From positions 10,304,501 to 10,368,500 of the forward strand of contig NC_091669.1 of assembly GCF_042453785.1 (NCBI RefSeq): a stretch of 64,000 nucleotides of DNA, read 5' to 3'. Positions 33,707-46,229 of the stretch are shown piece after piece; position 1 is the stretch's first letter, and each line of letters starts with the position of its first letter. The notes under the pieces were generated by a model that was not told the DNA's origin, ran no database searches, and saw nothing but the letters and a program-made list of their open reading frames with translations. A program made the position numbers and the translations under genes. The DNA is from Malus domestica (taxonomy: Eukaryota; Streptophyta; Magnoliopsida; Rosales; Rosaceae).

Positions 33707-36700
33707 TGTTGAAGTATTGAAGTGTATTTTGGCCTCTAAAGTCAACTACCATGTTCTCTAGGGATAGCTTTAGGCACTAGAGTAATTAGTCTTCTTTCCT
33801 TGATTTAAGGGATGTGATTGATTGGTGAGTTGCCATGTTCTCTAGGGATAGCTCGAGGCACTAGAGTAATTAGTCTTCTTTCTTATCCCTCTTTTTTCCC
33901 CCTCTTTCTTCTCATATATATCTGGACCCCTTGTACATTAAATTCATGAAATACAATACAAATTAAAGCCATAATTTCTATATGGTATTAGAGCAGGTTC
34001 TTTTGTAACATGTCTCTGCCATTCTTGTTGCTGCGATTTTTTTCTTTCAAAGTCTAAGTCATGGCTGCAGAAAGTTCTGTGAACCATGATGAGGAAACCC
34101 AGCATAGTCTCTCTCCAAACTTCTCAGACGTTAAGGTTAACACCAGTCAACGTTTATGTTCAGTTCTCTTAAACGAGTTCAATTATCTTCCTTGGTCCCG
34201 AGCTGTTTCATTAGCTCTTGGAGGCAAAGGGAAGTTAGGGTTTGTAAATGGAAGCGTAGAAGCTTTAGACCGTTCTTCCTCTACATACGATGCATGGCTC
34301 TGCAAAGATCAACTTGTCATGTCCTTGCTGCTCAACACCATGGAGAAACATGTTGCTGAAATTTTTAGCTACTCCAATTCCACACATGATCTTTGGAAAG
34401 CTTTGCAGGATATGTATGGAAATCAAAACAACTATGCGCGGGTCTTCCAATTAAAGAAGGACATTGCCAGTGCTCAACAAGAAGGGAAAGAGTTTGTTCA
34501 ACACATTGGGAGTCTCAAAGCCATGTGGAATGAGTTGGATGTATATCTCCTACATACCACAGATCCTACCATTCTCTTAAAACGAGCTGAGGAAGACAAA
34601 ATTTATCAGCTGTTCGGGAGTTTGAGCTCTGAGTACGAGGACCTAAGGAGTTACATCTTGATGAGTCAATACCTATCTACCTTCAACAATGTTTGTGCAG
34701 CTATCCAACGAGAATAAGCAAGGAATAAGGTTATGAATGCTGATCACATCCCCAGATTGACTGAGACTCGGGCATATGCATTAAATTACAAGAATTTAGA
34801 AGCCAAGGTATACAAGGGAAAAAACACACATCTAAAATGCAAATATTGCAATGGTGTTGGTCATGTGGAAGACAAGTGTTGGGAACTTCATCCTGAACTT
34901 AAGCCTAAGTTCAGCAAAGATGGAAAAATGATACCAAGGTCCTCACAGGAATTTCAACCTCATTTCAAGGCACAACTTGCTAATGCTCACCTTCCTACTA
35001 TTTCACAAGGATCCATGGAGTTCACTGCCAATCCATTGTCACTGATCAATGAATTTGCAGCTTACCTACAAAGTAAGGGACACGAAAGAGGCTTACATGG
35101 TCAAGGCAATGAAGAGGGTAGTCACACAGCTATGTTGGGACAATTTGCCGGCTTTCTTGCTGGAAATGAGAAAATTCCAAAGAAAGAAGCATCAGGTATG
35201 CTCAAAGCCTTCACTACTGCCCTATTAATTAGTACTGAGACTGATTGTTGGATAATTGATTCAGGCGCCACAGATCATATGACAAACAAAGTTACAAATT
35301 TACATCATTTTAAAAAAATTTCAAGTCCCCCGCATGTGTTTGTTGCAAATGGAAAAAATGTCTTAGTTTTGGGAAAAGGAGAAATAAACTTACTCTCTCA
35401 AAAAATACCTTCCACTGCCCTCTATGTACCAACCTTTCCTTTCCAACTTTTGTCAATTGGAAAGATCACTAACACTCTAAACTGCCGTGCTATTTTTGTC
35501 ACCAAATAATGTGATGTTTCAGGATGTTCTTACCATGAAGATGATTGGTGAAGGGGTCTTCATAAATGGACTTTACTACCTGTGCAAGAATGCCTGTTTC
35601 ACTCAGGCTCTTCAAGCTCAATCAAAGTCCATAGACGAAAACCAACTTTGGCATAGGAGATTAGCTCACCCTTCTGAAGTTGTCTTGTCTAAACTGTTTC
35701 CAAATTTTTTAAACCTTTATCCTACTTGTGATACTTGTCAATTTTCTAAGTTTACTAGGCTACCTTTTGGTAATTCAATGTCTAGGACAAGTAAACCTTT
35801 TGAAATGGTACACACTGATGTATGGGGACCTACAACTAAATCAATGGAAGGGTTTAAGTACTTTGTTCTATTTGTTGATGATTTCTCTCGAACACGTTTT
35901 CTATATCTTATGAAACCAAAGAGTGAAGTCCCAACCATTTTCAAAGATTTTCACATGCATGTTAAAACACAATTTCAATCAAACATTAAGGTTTTAAGGT
36001 CAGATAATGGCACTAAATTTATATCCAACAACATGTTTCAATACATAAGTTCTCAGGGTATCATACATCAAACCAGCTGTGTAGGGACTCCTAAACAAAA
36101 TGGAGTAGCCGAGAGGAAAAATAGAGATCTCTTGGAGAAGACTCGTGCTCTCATGATTCACATGCATGTTCCAAAGAAATTTTGGTCGTTTGCCATCCTT
36201 ATTGCCACTTATCTCATCAATCGACTTCCAAGTCGTGTGCTAGGGTTTAAATCTCCCTATGAACTTCTTAAGGGGAGGAAAATAGATTTGACACACCTCA
36301 AGGTGTTTGGTTGTGTTTGTTTTGTTCACATCCAAACCTTAAACTGTGATAAACTAGATGTTAGGGCAACCAAGTGTGTGTTTATGGGATACTCGGCCAC
36401 CCAAAAGGGATACAAGTGCTTTAATCCAGTCATTAAGAAGTGCACGATTTCAAGAGATTTGAAGTTCAAAGAAGACTGTCCCTATTTTACACGTCAGGGG
36501 AAGGATTTAGTTGATATGTTCCCACTCCCTCAAAACTTTAATCATCCGATGTTGGAAGAAAGATCAGTCACTGTGAGTCCAGATTGTGAAGAGGTACAAA
36601 CTAACCAAATTATTGCCAGTGAGAGTGAAGAAGAGCCCTACTCTGATCATTCTCAGTCCACTACAGAGTCTCAGGTGATTAAGAGAAACCCTTCTCGAAT

Positions 36701-38645
36701 CAGAAAACCTCCAGCTAAGTTGCAAGACTATGTTACATATGCCTCACAACATCCTATCACTGAATGTATCAGCTTTAGTAAGTTCTCAACATCTCATGCT
36801 GCATTTCTTAGTGAAATTGATAAGCACTGTGAACCAAGAAGCTTTCAAGAAGCTTCTCTTCTCCCACAATGGAAACAAGCCATGACAGAAGAGCTTCATG
36901 CACTGGAAGAGAATCACACCTAGAGTTTAGTTCAATTACCACCAGGAAAAAAGGCTGTTGGAAGTCGTTGGATCTACAAGACAAAATTCAAAGCTGATGG
37001 ATCTATCGAGAGACACAAGGCTAGACTTGTTGCTCGAGGTTTCACCCAAACCTTTGGAGTAGATTATAAGGAAACATTTGCACTTGTGGCCAAGATGAAC
37101 TCAGTCAGGGTTTTACTTTCAGTTGCAATCATTATGGGTGGTCACTCTACCAAATGGACGTGAAGAATGCTTTCCTTCACGGAGAGTTGCAGGAAGAAGT
37201 GTATATGCAACCTCCTCCAGGCTATGATGGTATCAAAGGCAACATGGTTTGCAAATTGCACAAGGCAATATACGGATTGAAACAATCGCCAAGAGCTTGG
37301 TATGCCAAACTCAATTCTGTTCTGGAAAATGCTGGATTCGTGAGAAGTAATGTTGATTCTTCGTTATTTGTGAGAACTGGCATCAGTGGGAAGTTGGTGG
37401 TCCTCATCTACGTTGATGATCTTATCATCACTAGAGATAGTATCATGGAGATTGAGGCACTAAAACTCTCACTACATCAAACTTTCGCTATCAAAGATTT
37501 GGGGAGGTTAAAGTATTTTTTGGGGATCAAAATGGCAACATCTTCAAACGGACTGTTTCTAGATCAACAGAAATATGTATTGGACCTTATTCAAGAAGCA
37601 AAAATGCTTGACTGCAAGCCTACTATCATTCCCGTTGATTGTAAACTGAACCTCAGCATAGATGGAGAAGCCATGCATGATGTAACCTACTATCAACGAT
37701 TAGTAGGTAAATTCATATACCTTACCATCACTCGTCCAGATATCACTTATGCAGTGAGCTTGGCTAGTCAGTTTATGCACTCTCCCACTGTTGATCACCT
37801 TAACATTGTTAAGAGAATCCTTCGTTATCTTAAGGGTTTAATAGGGCAAGGAATTACAATGCACAACAATCAATCCACTGTCATTAATGGCTACACAGAT
37901 GCAGACTGGGCAGGTAATGCAATTGATAGGAAATCAACCACAGGCTATTGTACATTTGTTGGTGGAAACCTTGTCACTTGGAAGAGCAAGAAGCAACAGG
38001 TAATTGCTCGTTCCAGCGCAGAGGCTGAGTATCGAGCCATGGCAACCACTGCTTGTGAACTCATTTGGCTTAAAGGGCTTCTTTCAGACTTAGGATTTTC
38101 TAGTTCTACTCATATGTCACTTATGTGTGATAATCAGGCAGCTATGCATGTTGCTGCCAACCCTATGTTCCATGAAAGAACCAAACATATTGAAGTGGAT
38201 TGTCATTTCATCAGAGCTCAAGTTCAAACTCAAATCATCCGGACCATGTTCACACGAAGCCATGATCAATTGGCAGATCTCTTTACAAAGGCATTGGCAT
38301 CCACTCAGTTCCATCGATTATTAGGCAAGCTTGGCTCAGTTAACCTCCTTGATCCAGCTTGAGGGGGAGTGTTGAAGTGTTGAAGTGTATTTTGGCCTCT
38401 AGAGTCAGCTACCGTGTTCTCTAGGGATAGCTCTAGGCACTAGAGTAATTAGTCTTCTTTCCTTGATTTAAGGGATGTGATTGATTGGTGAGCTACCATG
38501 TTCTCTAGGGATAGCTCTAGGCACTAGAGTAATTAGTCTTCTTTCCTATCTCTCTTTCTTCTCCCTTTTTCTTCTCATATATATATGGACCCCTTGTACA
38601 TTAAACTCATGAAATACATTACAAATTAAAGCCATAATTTCTATA
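33707..38645 (+). mobile_element. Ty1/copia LTR retrotransposon, 4.9 kb, defective
   Basis: Two 276-bp LTRs (33707-33982 and 38370-38645) start TGTTGAAG and end TTTCTATA. They are flanked by AACCT (33702-33706 and 38646-38650). The primer-binding site TGGTATTAGAGCAGG (33983) matches initiator Met-tRNA, and a GAGGGGGAG polypurine tract (38361-38369) precedes the right LTR. Each LTR contains an internal ~100-bp tandem duplication (TTCTCTAGGGATAGCTC twice). Domain order gag, protease, integrase, RT, RNase H is that of Copia. Four lesions break the polyprotein, although the LTRs are very similar. Confidence 0.95.
34061..38362 (+). pseudogene. Copia gag-pol polyprotein, broken
   Basis: Gag 34061-34714, then an in-frame TAA (34715-34717). 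The same frame continues with a zinc knuckle (CKYCNGVGHVEDKC) and the protease (WIIDSGATDHM). A 1-bp insertion near 35490 shifts the frame to 35487-36923, with HRRLAHPS, integrase core HTDVWGP / RSDNGTKF / ERKNRDLLE. A TAG at 36921-36923 (where Trp is usual) and a frameshift near 37120 precede the RT/RNase H part (37154-38362): [52 protein letters not shown]. The expected single frame is therefore interrupted four times and the element cannot make its own polyprotein. Confidence 0.93.
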
Positions 38646-38650
38646 AACCT

Positions 38651-38948
38651 AAAAGACAATTCAAATCCAAATGCAACCCAAATTAACCAATGGAGCAGCT
38701 TCCACGGAAGAAATGGGAGAGATTAAAAGCTCGAATTCAAGAGATTGCCAAACCAAAAAGCAATGCATCAAAACCATCACCGGATTAGATTCTTACTTAG
38801 CTGTTAAGCTTGGGATGTTTAGTGATTAGTTATATATATTCTTAACTATCTTGTACGAATTGCAGAAATATAAATCTTGATAGAATGGAAGAACATGAAA
38901 AGCAATCTTGTGTGAGAAGATAGAGCTTAGAATCTTTTAGAGAGAAAA
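38651..38948. repeat. end of duplicated 5' flank (A')
   Basis: Continues the 5'-flank repeat after the Copia insertion, parallel to 22320-22645 and 46745-47085 (GGAGCAGCTTCCACGGAAG; TTAGCTGTTAAGCTTGGG). It ends at GAGAGAAA, where unrelated Copia sequence begins. Confidence 0.8.
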
Positions 38949-38949
38949 T

Positions 38950-39570
38950 GTTTATTACAATATAACCAACCGACTACAAATGAGAGAGGGAAAAGATCTT
39001 TATACAAGGTATTTCGAAGACTACTTAATTCTAAAGCTATCCCTAACATGGCAATTGCCTACGTGGCATGTATATCCAATAACCCCCCCTTTAATCTTAA
39101 TTGGGATAGTCCAGATTAAGATTGCGACAATGTTTGAGAAAATCAGGACCATACAGTCCTTTTGTAAGGATGTTAGCCACTTGATCCTGTGTAGGCACAT
39201 ATTGAACATCAAGATCACCCTTTTGCTCCCGTTCTCGAACAAAATGAAAGTCAATTTCCAAATGCTTGGTCCTTGAATGATGAATAGGATTCATACTTAA
39301 GGCTATGGTAGACTGATTATCACACAATAACAAGGGAGGATTAGGAAGAATAGCACACATATCTTTAAGCAGAAGTCGAATCCAAGCTATATCGCAATAG
39401 CATGTGCAATGGCTTTATATTCAGCCTCGATGGAACTTCGAGACACAAAACTTTGTTTCTTGGATTCCCAAGAAATAGGATTATCACCATGATAAACAAC
39501 ATATCCTGTAATGGATCTCCTAGTGTTCACATCTGCAACCCAATCCGAATCAACATAAGATAAAATTGTA
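38950..39570 (-). mobile_element. Copia relic: RNase H end plus LTR
   Basis: On the minus strand, 39570-39097 encodes the end of a Copia polyprotein: [37 protein letters not shown], a frameshift near 39390, then LLLCDNQSTIALSMNP and VANILTKGLYGPDF. Downstream, a polypurine tract (AAAGGGGGGGTTA at 39082-39094) leads into LTR sequence at about 38950-39080. The rest of the element is missing. It is not the same family as 33707-38645. Confidence 0.8.
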
Positions 39571-39756
39571 GTTTAAAGTTCTAATAATTCTCTGTTATTA
39601 TTCTTCTCCCGTTGGGAGGTATATATACAACTCAAATCCTTGTGATACAAGGAATATTAAACGATTTATAATCAAAGTAGGAAACACACCTACATTCCTA
39701 ATCCTCCTAGGACATTGCCTATATTCCAAATCCTCCTAGGATGTTGACTCACGCCA
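39571..39756. mobile_element. LTR-like fragment
   Basis: AT-rich with a duplicated CCTCCTAGGA box (39702-39711 and 39732-39741) and CAAATCCTTGTGATACAAGG, a palindromic core typical of short Copia LTRs. It is bounded by the RNase H relic on one side and a different repeat on the other. Assigned by context. Confidence 0.35.
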
Positions 39757-40838
39757 TGTCACACCCCGACCCGTGAACAAAGACTATTCACAAGTGAGGG
39801 TGTGAGCCATATCTTAGTTATAGAAATAAACTCTACAACCAAGATATGGTGGAAAATAAAATTAAATTATAACAATTACACCATACATCATATAACAAAT
39901 CTTACATAATAAAAGCTTGAGTGTACCACAAATAATTTATTGAATACGCAGCGGAAATAAAATATTAGTATACAAAATTTAATTCATAACAAAAGTACCA
40001 ACTAAAATAATAATTGAAATGAGTAGTCCTTGCCAATACATAATATGTATGCATTGAGATGCATGGAACATATGCAAATAAGATGGATGAATGTACTCAC
40101 TCCCTTCTAATCCCGTCAACACATACCTAAGGCACCCAAGCCAGCACGTCTCATACCATGCTTATACCACTTGGCTTCGAGTACGTTAGAATATGAGTTA
40201 ACTCCCATTCATCCCTTAAACCCAATTTTTGTAATTAAACTCTCAGTTTTCACTTTATTAAATAGGCATTTCACCCAACACCCAAATGTATATTCAAACC
40301 CTTCACCCTACACCTGACATATATAAGATTTCATTATTTTATATTCAAGGCAAACTTCAGCCCTTGAATATCCTCACAACTTCACTTTTTACACAGGTGA
40401 GCACTTGACAAAACACAACTCTTTTTCTTGCTTTACAATGCATATGTATATGTCATGTGCATAATACTCACATTTTATCTTACAAACGTGCAATTTCAAC
40501 ATAAATCAAATTGAATAGTAACAAGAGTAGTATAATCATAATCTTAATAACAAAATAATAATTTATAATCCATCATATAAAATGTTGCTCATTGACCACT
40601 CCATATATATTTTTCCAACGTCTCGTTCATCTTGGTCGAGCAATCTGTTTTTATTAAAAAAGAATAGACATCCATGTTAGAGAAAATAATTGTTAGAGTA
40701 AAATATGTCTCAAAGGCCACAAGGCATGGAATCATGTTTCTAGCTTTTCCCCGTCCAAACATCATCATTTATTTTTATTGTTTCAAGTTCTTTCCTTCCC
40801 TCTCGTTCTCTTTCTTCTTTCACCACATCCTCTTCCTC
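39757..40838. mobile_element. truncated LTR-type repeat
   Basis: Starts TGTCACACCCCGACCCGTGA, resembling the (reverse-complemented) end of the solo LTR at 2293. It ends abruptly at about 40838, where duplicated hAT-gene sequence begins. No coding domain is seen; the open frame at 40674-40871 is not supported. Confidence 0.4.
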
Positions 40839-42586
40839 TTCAAACGAGTGGATGGGCTGCCCTTTTTCTAAAACTTTATGACGTTGAAACAAATGGCTGG
40901 CCTTAAATATAATTGAGTGGATAAATTCTGTAATTGAACAGGCTAGATCTGTTACAAGATTTATCTACAAACACGTTATCATTTTGAACATGATGAGAAG
41001 GTATACGTTTGGGAATGACATTGTTAGGCTGTGGAACCCTGTTTATTTCCAGCCAATGATTGACGCAATTGCATCTGGGGGAATGGAGACTGTGGAACCC
41101 TCATATGATGACATTCGGGGTTGGATGTTGAAGAATGCAGTTGAAGAGATGAAAAGTGAAATTCAACAACACAAGGAAACTTGGGCGAGGAAAGGTTGTT
41201 CTCTTCTAGTCAGCCAATGGAATTCTGAAAAGGGTAGGACTTTGCTAAATTTTGCAGTGTACTCTTCTGAAGGAACAGCCTATTTGAAATCTGTGGATGC
41301 TTCTTACTTTATTTTTTCCCCAGATGCTTTGTTTGCATTTTTCAAGGAAATGGTGGAAGAAATTGGAGTGGTACATGTTTTGGAAGTCATTACAAATACT
41401 GAAGAGCAGTTTTCTGTTGTTGGGAAGAAGTTGATGGATACGTCCCCTTCACGCTGCAGGATTTTACCTTAATCCCAAGTTCTTTTATGGCTTCAAAGGA
41501 GACATGCATAATGAAATTGTGTCGAGGATGTTTGACTGCATAGAGAGATTGGTTCCTGATATAAAAGTCCAAGATGAAGTAATCAAAGAGATAAACTTGT
41601 ACAAAAATGCTGTTGGAGATTTGGGGAGGAATTTGGCAGTCCGAGCAAGGGACAATCTGCTTCCTGGTGAGAATGGTTCATTAGAATGCATGGTTATTTT
41701 GTGTCGCATGGTTTCTTTAGTTACTTGGCTATACACGTAGACCAAAGGTAATTAAGCCATATTTTAACTCGGTTTTAACCTTTAAATAATAGAATGATAG
41801 ATATGATAAATTGCATAAAATATACCCTGACCATCTATTTTTTATTTTTTGTTTAAATTCGATACGAGGGCTCCTATTTTGAGGATATGCTGCACAGGTT
41901 TGGATGTTCTTGCATCTTTTGGCTCATTTCTTTAAACTCTCTGTTTGTCTTAGCTGAATGGTGGTCTACATATGGTGGTGGTTGCCCAAACCTTGCACGC
42001 TTGGCAATTCGTATTCTCAGTCAAACTTGCAGCTTAGTTCCGTGTCAGGATCATCAGATTCCATTCAAACAGTTGCATAAGACAAGGAACAGCGTAGAAC
42101 ATCAGCGGCTTAATGATCTTGTTTTTGTTCAATACAACCTCAAACTAAAACAGAAGTAAGTGGAAACCATAGGTTCTGTTGATTTGTATTTCCAATTTCT
42201 TTGGTCAAAGAAAACAGATCTTTTGCTAATCAACTGTCTTATAGGGTTCATAAGCACAAAGAACAGGAGTACGTGGATCCTATATCATTTGACCGCAATA
42301 GCATTGCCGAAGAGTGGGTAGCAGAGATGGAGATGCACCAAGAAGACACTGAAAATCCTGATTGGATGTCACTTGATCCCCCCTCTGAGAACTCGAGGCT
42401 TTTAGAACTTTCGGTTGATGAAGTTGAAGAATTGGGTTCAGGTAACTAAGTTTGTATGGTTTGTAATTGATCGTCGAAGATATAATCTTTTCTACATCTT
42501 GAGTTAAACTAGATAGTTGGCAATGTACAGGGTTTGATGACAATGAAATTTTGAGCGGATTGAAAGTGGTTAAAGAAGAATGTTAA
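40839..42586 (+). pseudogene. scrambled partial copy of the hAT-derived gene
   Basis: Blocks of the gene at 15985-19204 occur here in the same orientation but shuffled order. Approximate source intervals in the order found are 17768-17804, 17709-17752, 17570-17689, 17090-17504, then 18060 onward without a break to the stop. The BED finger, AT-hooks and first third are missing, and the joint at about 41443 shifts the frame, so no full protein can be made. Exons 2-4 (41954-42155, 42245-42441, 42531-42586) and their splice sites are intact, still encoding the dimerisation segment. The longest frame is 40984-41472. Confidence 0.88.
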
Positions 42587-43193
42587 ACACAACGCTGTGA
42601 GCCGGCAGGACAGAATGCAAAGACAAGCATCTTTATGAGTTCACCACACCACCGTCACTTTCTTCAAGTACCTACAGGAAGCAAGGCACCTTAGCAAACT
42701 CGCATGTCTAGAGATACTGCTCGGGCCGATTATATTCTTTCCCTGGCATTACTGCAGAGTGACGGAAAGTAGGAGTAAAAATATGTGATCGTGGCCAGCC
42801 TCCAGTGATCTGAATTGGTTCGGCAAGTACCTGCAACAAACAATTACAAGTAGGTAGTATACATGGTAGAAAAATGGGGCTTTGTAGTTGACAATTAAAA
42901 ATAGTTGCCGAACGAGTTTTCAGTTTTAAGTTTTCGAAAAAGAAGGATAAAAACTGAAAATGAAATGCTTATCAAACGGCCCTGAAGTAATTTCATTTAG
43001 GGATCCGACCGTATGACTCACAAACAACTGAGACCGTCCTCTTCTTTTCATATCAACAAACGCACAAATTCTTATATTTCCGAAAGCATCAGCAACCCAA
43101 TATACAAACTAAATACGAACTTGAATAATACATAACCATCTGTGTTTTGCTTTGCAAACAGCCAAGGGAATAGCAAAAACACAAAAACTTGAT
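42587..43193. repeat. duplicated 3' flank, copy B
   Basis: Parallel to 19205-19810, including the shared absence of about 140 bp that is present downstream of the full-length coiled-coil gene (47720-47865). No separate gene. Confidence 0.85.
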
Positions 43194-46165
43194 CTAGTAT
43201 CGTCTCCCAAGAATGAGGCCGATGATCGCAGACACCACAGCCACTCCCACTCCCACTCCCACGATGAACTTAAAGCTCGGCATTGGGGAAGCCTCTGCCT
43301 CTCTTTTCGCTGCAGCCGCCTTAATGCTTTCAACCTACAATTCGTCTTAGTCAGAAAGAATATTTAAAAGATGAATGTGCCCCGTTCTTTGGCCGCCCAA
43401 GAGCTTATCTGTGGATTTTTTTTTCATGGAAATTGATTTCTACCTCTTTTTGCAGTTGAGCTTCAGTTTTCACCAATTTCTCTTGGAGTTCCTTGAGAGA
43501 ATTCTGCAACAAAGGTTTCTCAGCAACCTCAGCCTTGAGATTTTCAACCTCAGATTTTAAAGTAGCTTCTCCTGCTTTTTGTTCCTTGAGCTGTTCTTCA
43601 AGGTTGGATATCACTTGCTGGAGTTCCTTCTTAGTATTTTGGTGCACTTCATTAAGCAGGCTTTTCTCGTCCATAAGCGAAGATATCTGTGGCAAACGGG
43701 TGTAGCTAATAACCATAAGGCAACAATATTTAGCCGCAAAATAATTAAAAAAAAGTTTGGTGCAAACCTGAGATTGTAGTTTCTGCCCTTCAGAAGAATG
43801 CTGCTGCGTTAAATCTTCAATAGTCCTTTTTGCAGCCTGAAGTTGTTCAACTGATCCGTCCTTCTCAGCAACGGCAATGGAATATTTTGCTTCAAGGTCA
43901 CTTAGTTTGGACTCGTATGTAGACACATCTTCTTTAAGCTTTATATTTGCCTCAGCTAGTTTTCTGCTCTCTTCTTCAATGTGAGCTGACTTGGTTTGCA
44001 GTTCCTTGAGAGAATTCTGCAATAAAGGTTTCTCGGCAGCCTCAGCCTTGAGATTTTCAACCTCAGATTTTAAAGCAACTTCTCCTGCTTTTTGTTCCTT
44101 GAGCTGTTCTTCAAGGTTGGATATCACTTGCTGGAGTTCATTCTTAGTATTTTGATGCACTTCATCAAGCAGGCGGTTCTCATCCATAAGCGAAGATATC
44201 TGTAGCAAACAGATGTAGCTAATAACCATAAGGCAACAATATTTAGCCGCAAAATAATTAAAAAAATAGTTTGGTGCAAACCTGAGATTGTAGTTTCTGC
44301 CCTTCAGAAGAATGCTGCTGCGTTAAATCTTCAATAGTCCTTTTTGCAGCCTGAAGTTGTTCAACTGATCCGTCCTTCTCAGCAACGGCAGTGGAATATT
44401 TTGCTTCAAGGTCACTTAGTTTGGACTCGTATGTAGACGCATCTTCTTTAAGCTTTATATTTGCCTCAGCTAGTTTTCTGCTCTCTTCTTCAAAGTGAGC
44501 TGACTTGGTTTGCAGTTCCTTGAGAGAATTCTGCAACAAAGGTTTCTCAGCAACCTCAGACTTGAGATTTTCAACCTCAGATTTTAAAGCAACTTCTCCT
44601 GCTTTTTGTTCCTTGAGCTGTTCTTCAAGGTTGGATATCACTTGCTGGAGTTCCTTCTTAGTATTTTGATGCACTTCATCAAGCAGGCGGTTCTCACCCA
44701 TAAGCGAAAATATCTGTAGCAAACAGATGTAGCTAATAACCATAAGGCAACAATATTTAGCCGCAAAATAATTAAAAAAAAGTTTGGTGCAAACCTGAGA
44801 TTGTAGTTTCTGCCATTTAGAAGAATGCTGCTGCGTTAAATCTTCAATAGTCCTTTTTGCAGCCTGAAGTTGTTCAACTGATCTGTCCTTCTCAGCAACG
44901 GCAGTGGAATATTTTGCTTCAAGGTCACTTAGTTTGGACTCGTATGTAGACACATCTTCTTTAAGCTTTATATTTGCCTCAGCTAGTTTTCTGCTCTCTT
45001 CTTCAAAGTGAGCTGACTTGGTTTGCAGTTCCTTGAGAGAATTCTGCAATAAAGGTTTCTCAGCAGCCTCAGACTTGAGATTTTCAACCTCAGATTTTAA
45101 AGCAACTTCTCCTGCTTTTTGTTCCTTGAGCTGTTCTTCAAGGTTGGATATCACTTGTTGGAGTTCCTTCTTAGTATTTTGATGCACTTCATCAAGCAGG
45201 CGGATCTCATCCATAAGCGAAGATATCTGTAGCAAACAGATGTAGCTAATAACCATAAGGCAACAATATTTAGCCGCAAAATAATTAAAAAAAAGTTTGG
45301 TGCAAACCTGAGATTGTAGTTTCTGCCCTTCAGAAGAATGCTGCTGCGTTAAATCTTCAATAGTCCATTTTGCAGCCTGAAGTTGTTCAACTGATCTGTC
45401 CTTCTCAGCAACGGCAGTGGAATATTTTGCTTCAAGGTCACTTAGTTTGGACTTGTATGTATACACATCTTCTTTAAGCTTTATATTTGCCTCAGCTAGT
45501 TTTCTTCTCTCTGCTTCACAGTTAGCTGATTTGGTTTGCAGTTCCTTGAGAGATTTCTGCAATAAAGGTTTCTCAGCAGCCTCAGCCTTGAGCTTTTCAA
45601 CCTCAGATTTTAAAGCATCTTCTCGTGCTCTTTGTTCCTCGAGCTTTTTTGCAAGTTTGGATATCTCTTGCAGTAAGTCGGCTCCAATAGGCCAGCAGAA
45701 AGGCATCTGTGGCAAATAGATGTAGCTAATAACCATAAGGCAACAATATTTAGCCGCAATATGATTACAAAAAAGTTTGGTGCTTTCCAGAAAATCCATT
45801 AGCTTCCAAATCTCTCTGGCTGAATGTTTCAATGGCTTCTTGCAACTTCGTCTCAGCTTCCACAATGCGGGCTTCGGAAGCAGAATGAAGTTCTAAGGCT
45901 CTCGAGTGCTTATCTGTTAATTCTTCAACAGTGCTCTTGTGCAAAGGCTCTGAACTGCATCCTAACAGCATGTGTAAAAACAAGCAAAAGGAGGCACCAA
46001 CTCATCAGTGGGTAAAGTATTTTGGCAGCGTCCCGACTCCAAACCAAAACAAAAATAAAAAGATGCAGGACAATTGGAAGATAATACCTGTTGACTTGGA
46101 AGGCGACCGTTCATCCAATTCATGGACAACCAGCTTTGCCCTTGGATCAACAACTTCAAACAAAT
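43194..46165 (-). CDS. coiled-coil copy B: modular, tail-anchored PICC paralogue
   Basis: Exons on the minus strand: M1 45706-45308 (133 aa), M2 45226-44795, M3 44713-44282, M4 44199-43768 (144 aa each), M5 43686-43444 (81 aa, as parent exon 3) and tail 43334-43194 (46 aa). Introns in between have GTTTGC donors and CAG acceptors (81, 81, 82, 81 bp; the last 109 bp); all are phase 0, and the joined frame of 692 residues is open. Each module reads ISSLMDEN...ELQQVISNLEEQL...EDLTQQHSSEGQKLQSQ. The tail exon fuses the start of parent exon 4 (VESIKAAAAKREAE) to the parent's anchor (FKFIVGVGVGVAVVSAIIGL...GRRY). Upstream pieces E0 (46165-46088) and E1 (45961 to ~45786) splice to each other in phase, but E1 lacks a clear donor to M1, so translation may begin at the first Met of M1. 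Predicted: a homopolymer-like coiled coil anchored in the ER by its C-terminus. Expression unknown. Confidence 0.6.
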
Positions 46166-46229
46166 CTGAGGCCAAAGGAAAAAGTTACAAACTTTACACA
46201 TCAAGGGCACAAGAAACGTTGCAGTAATA

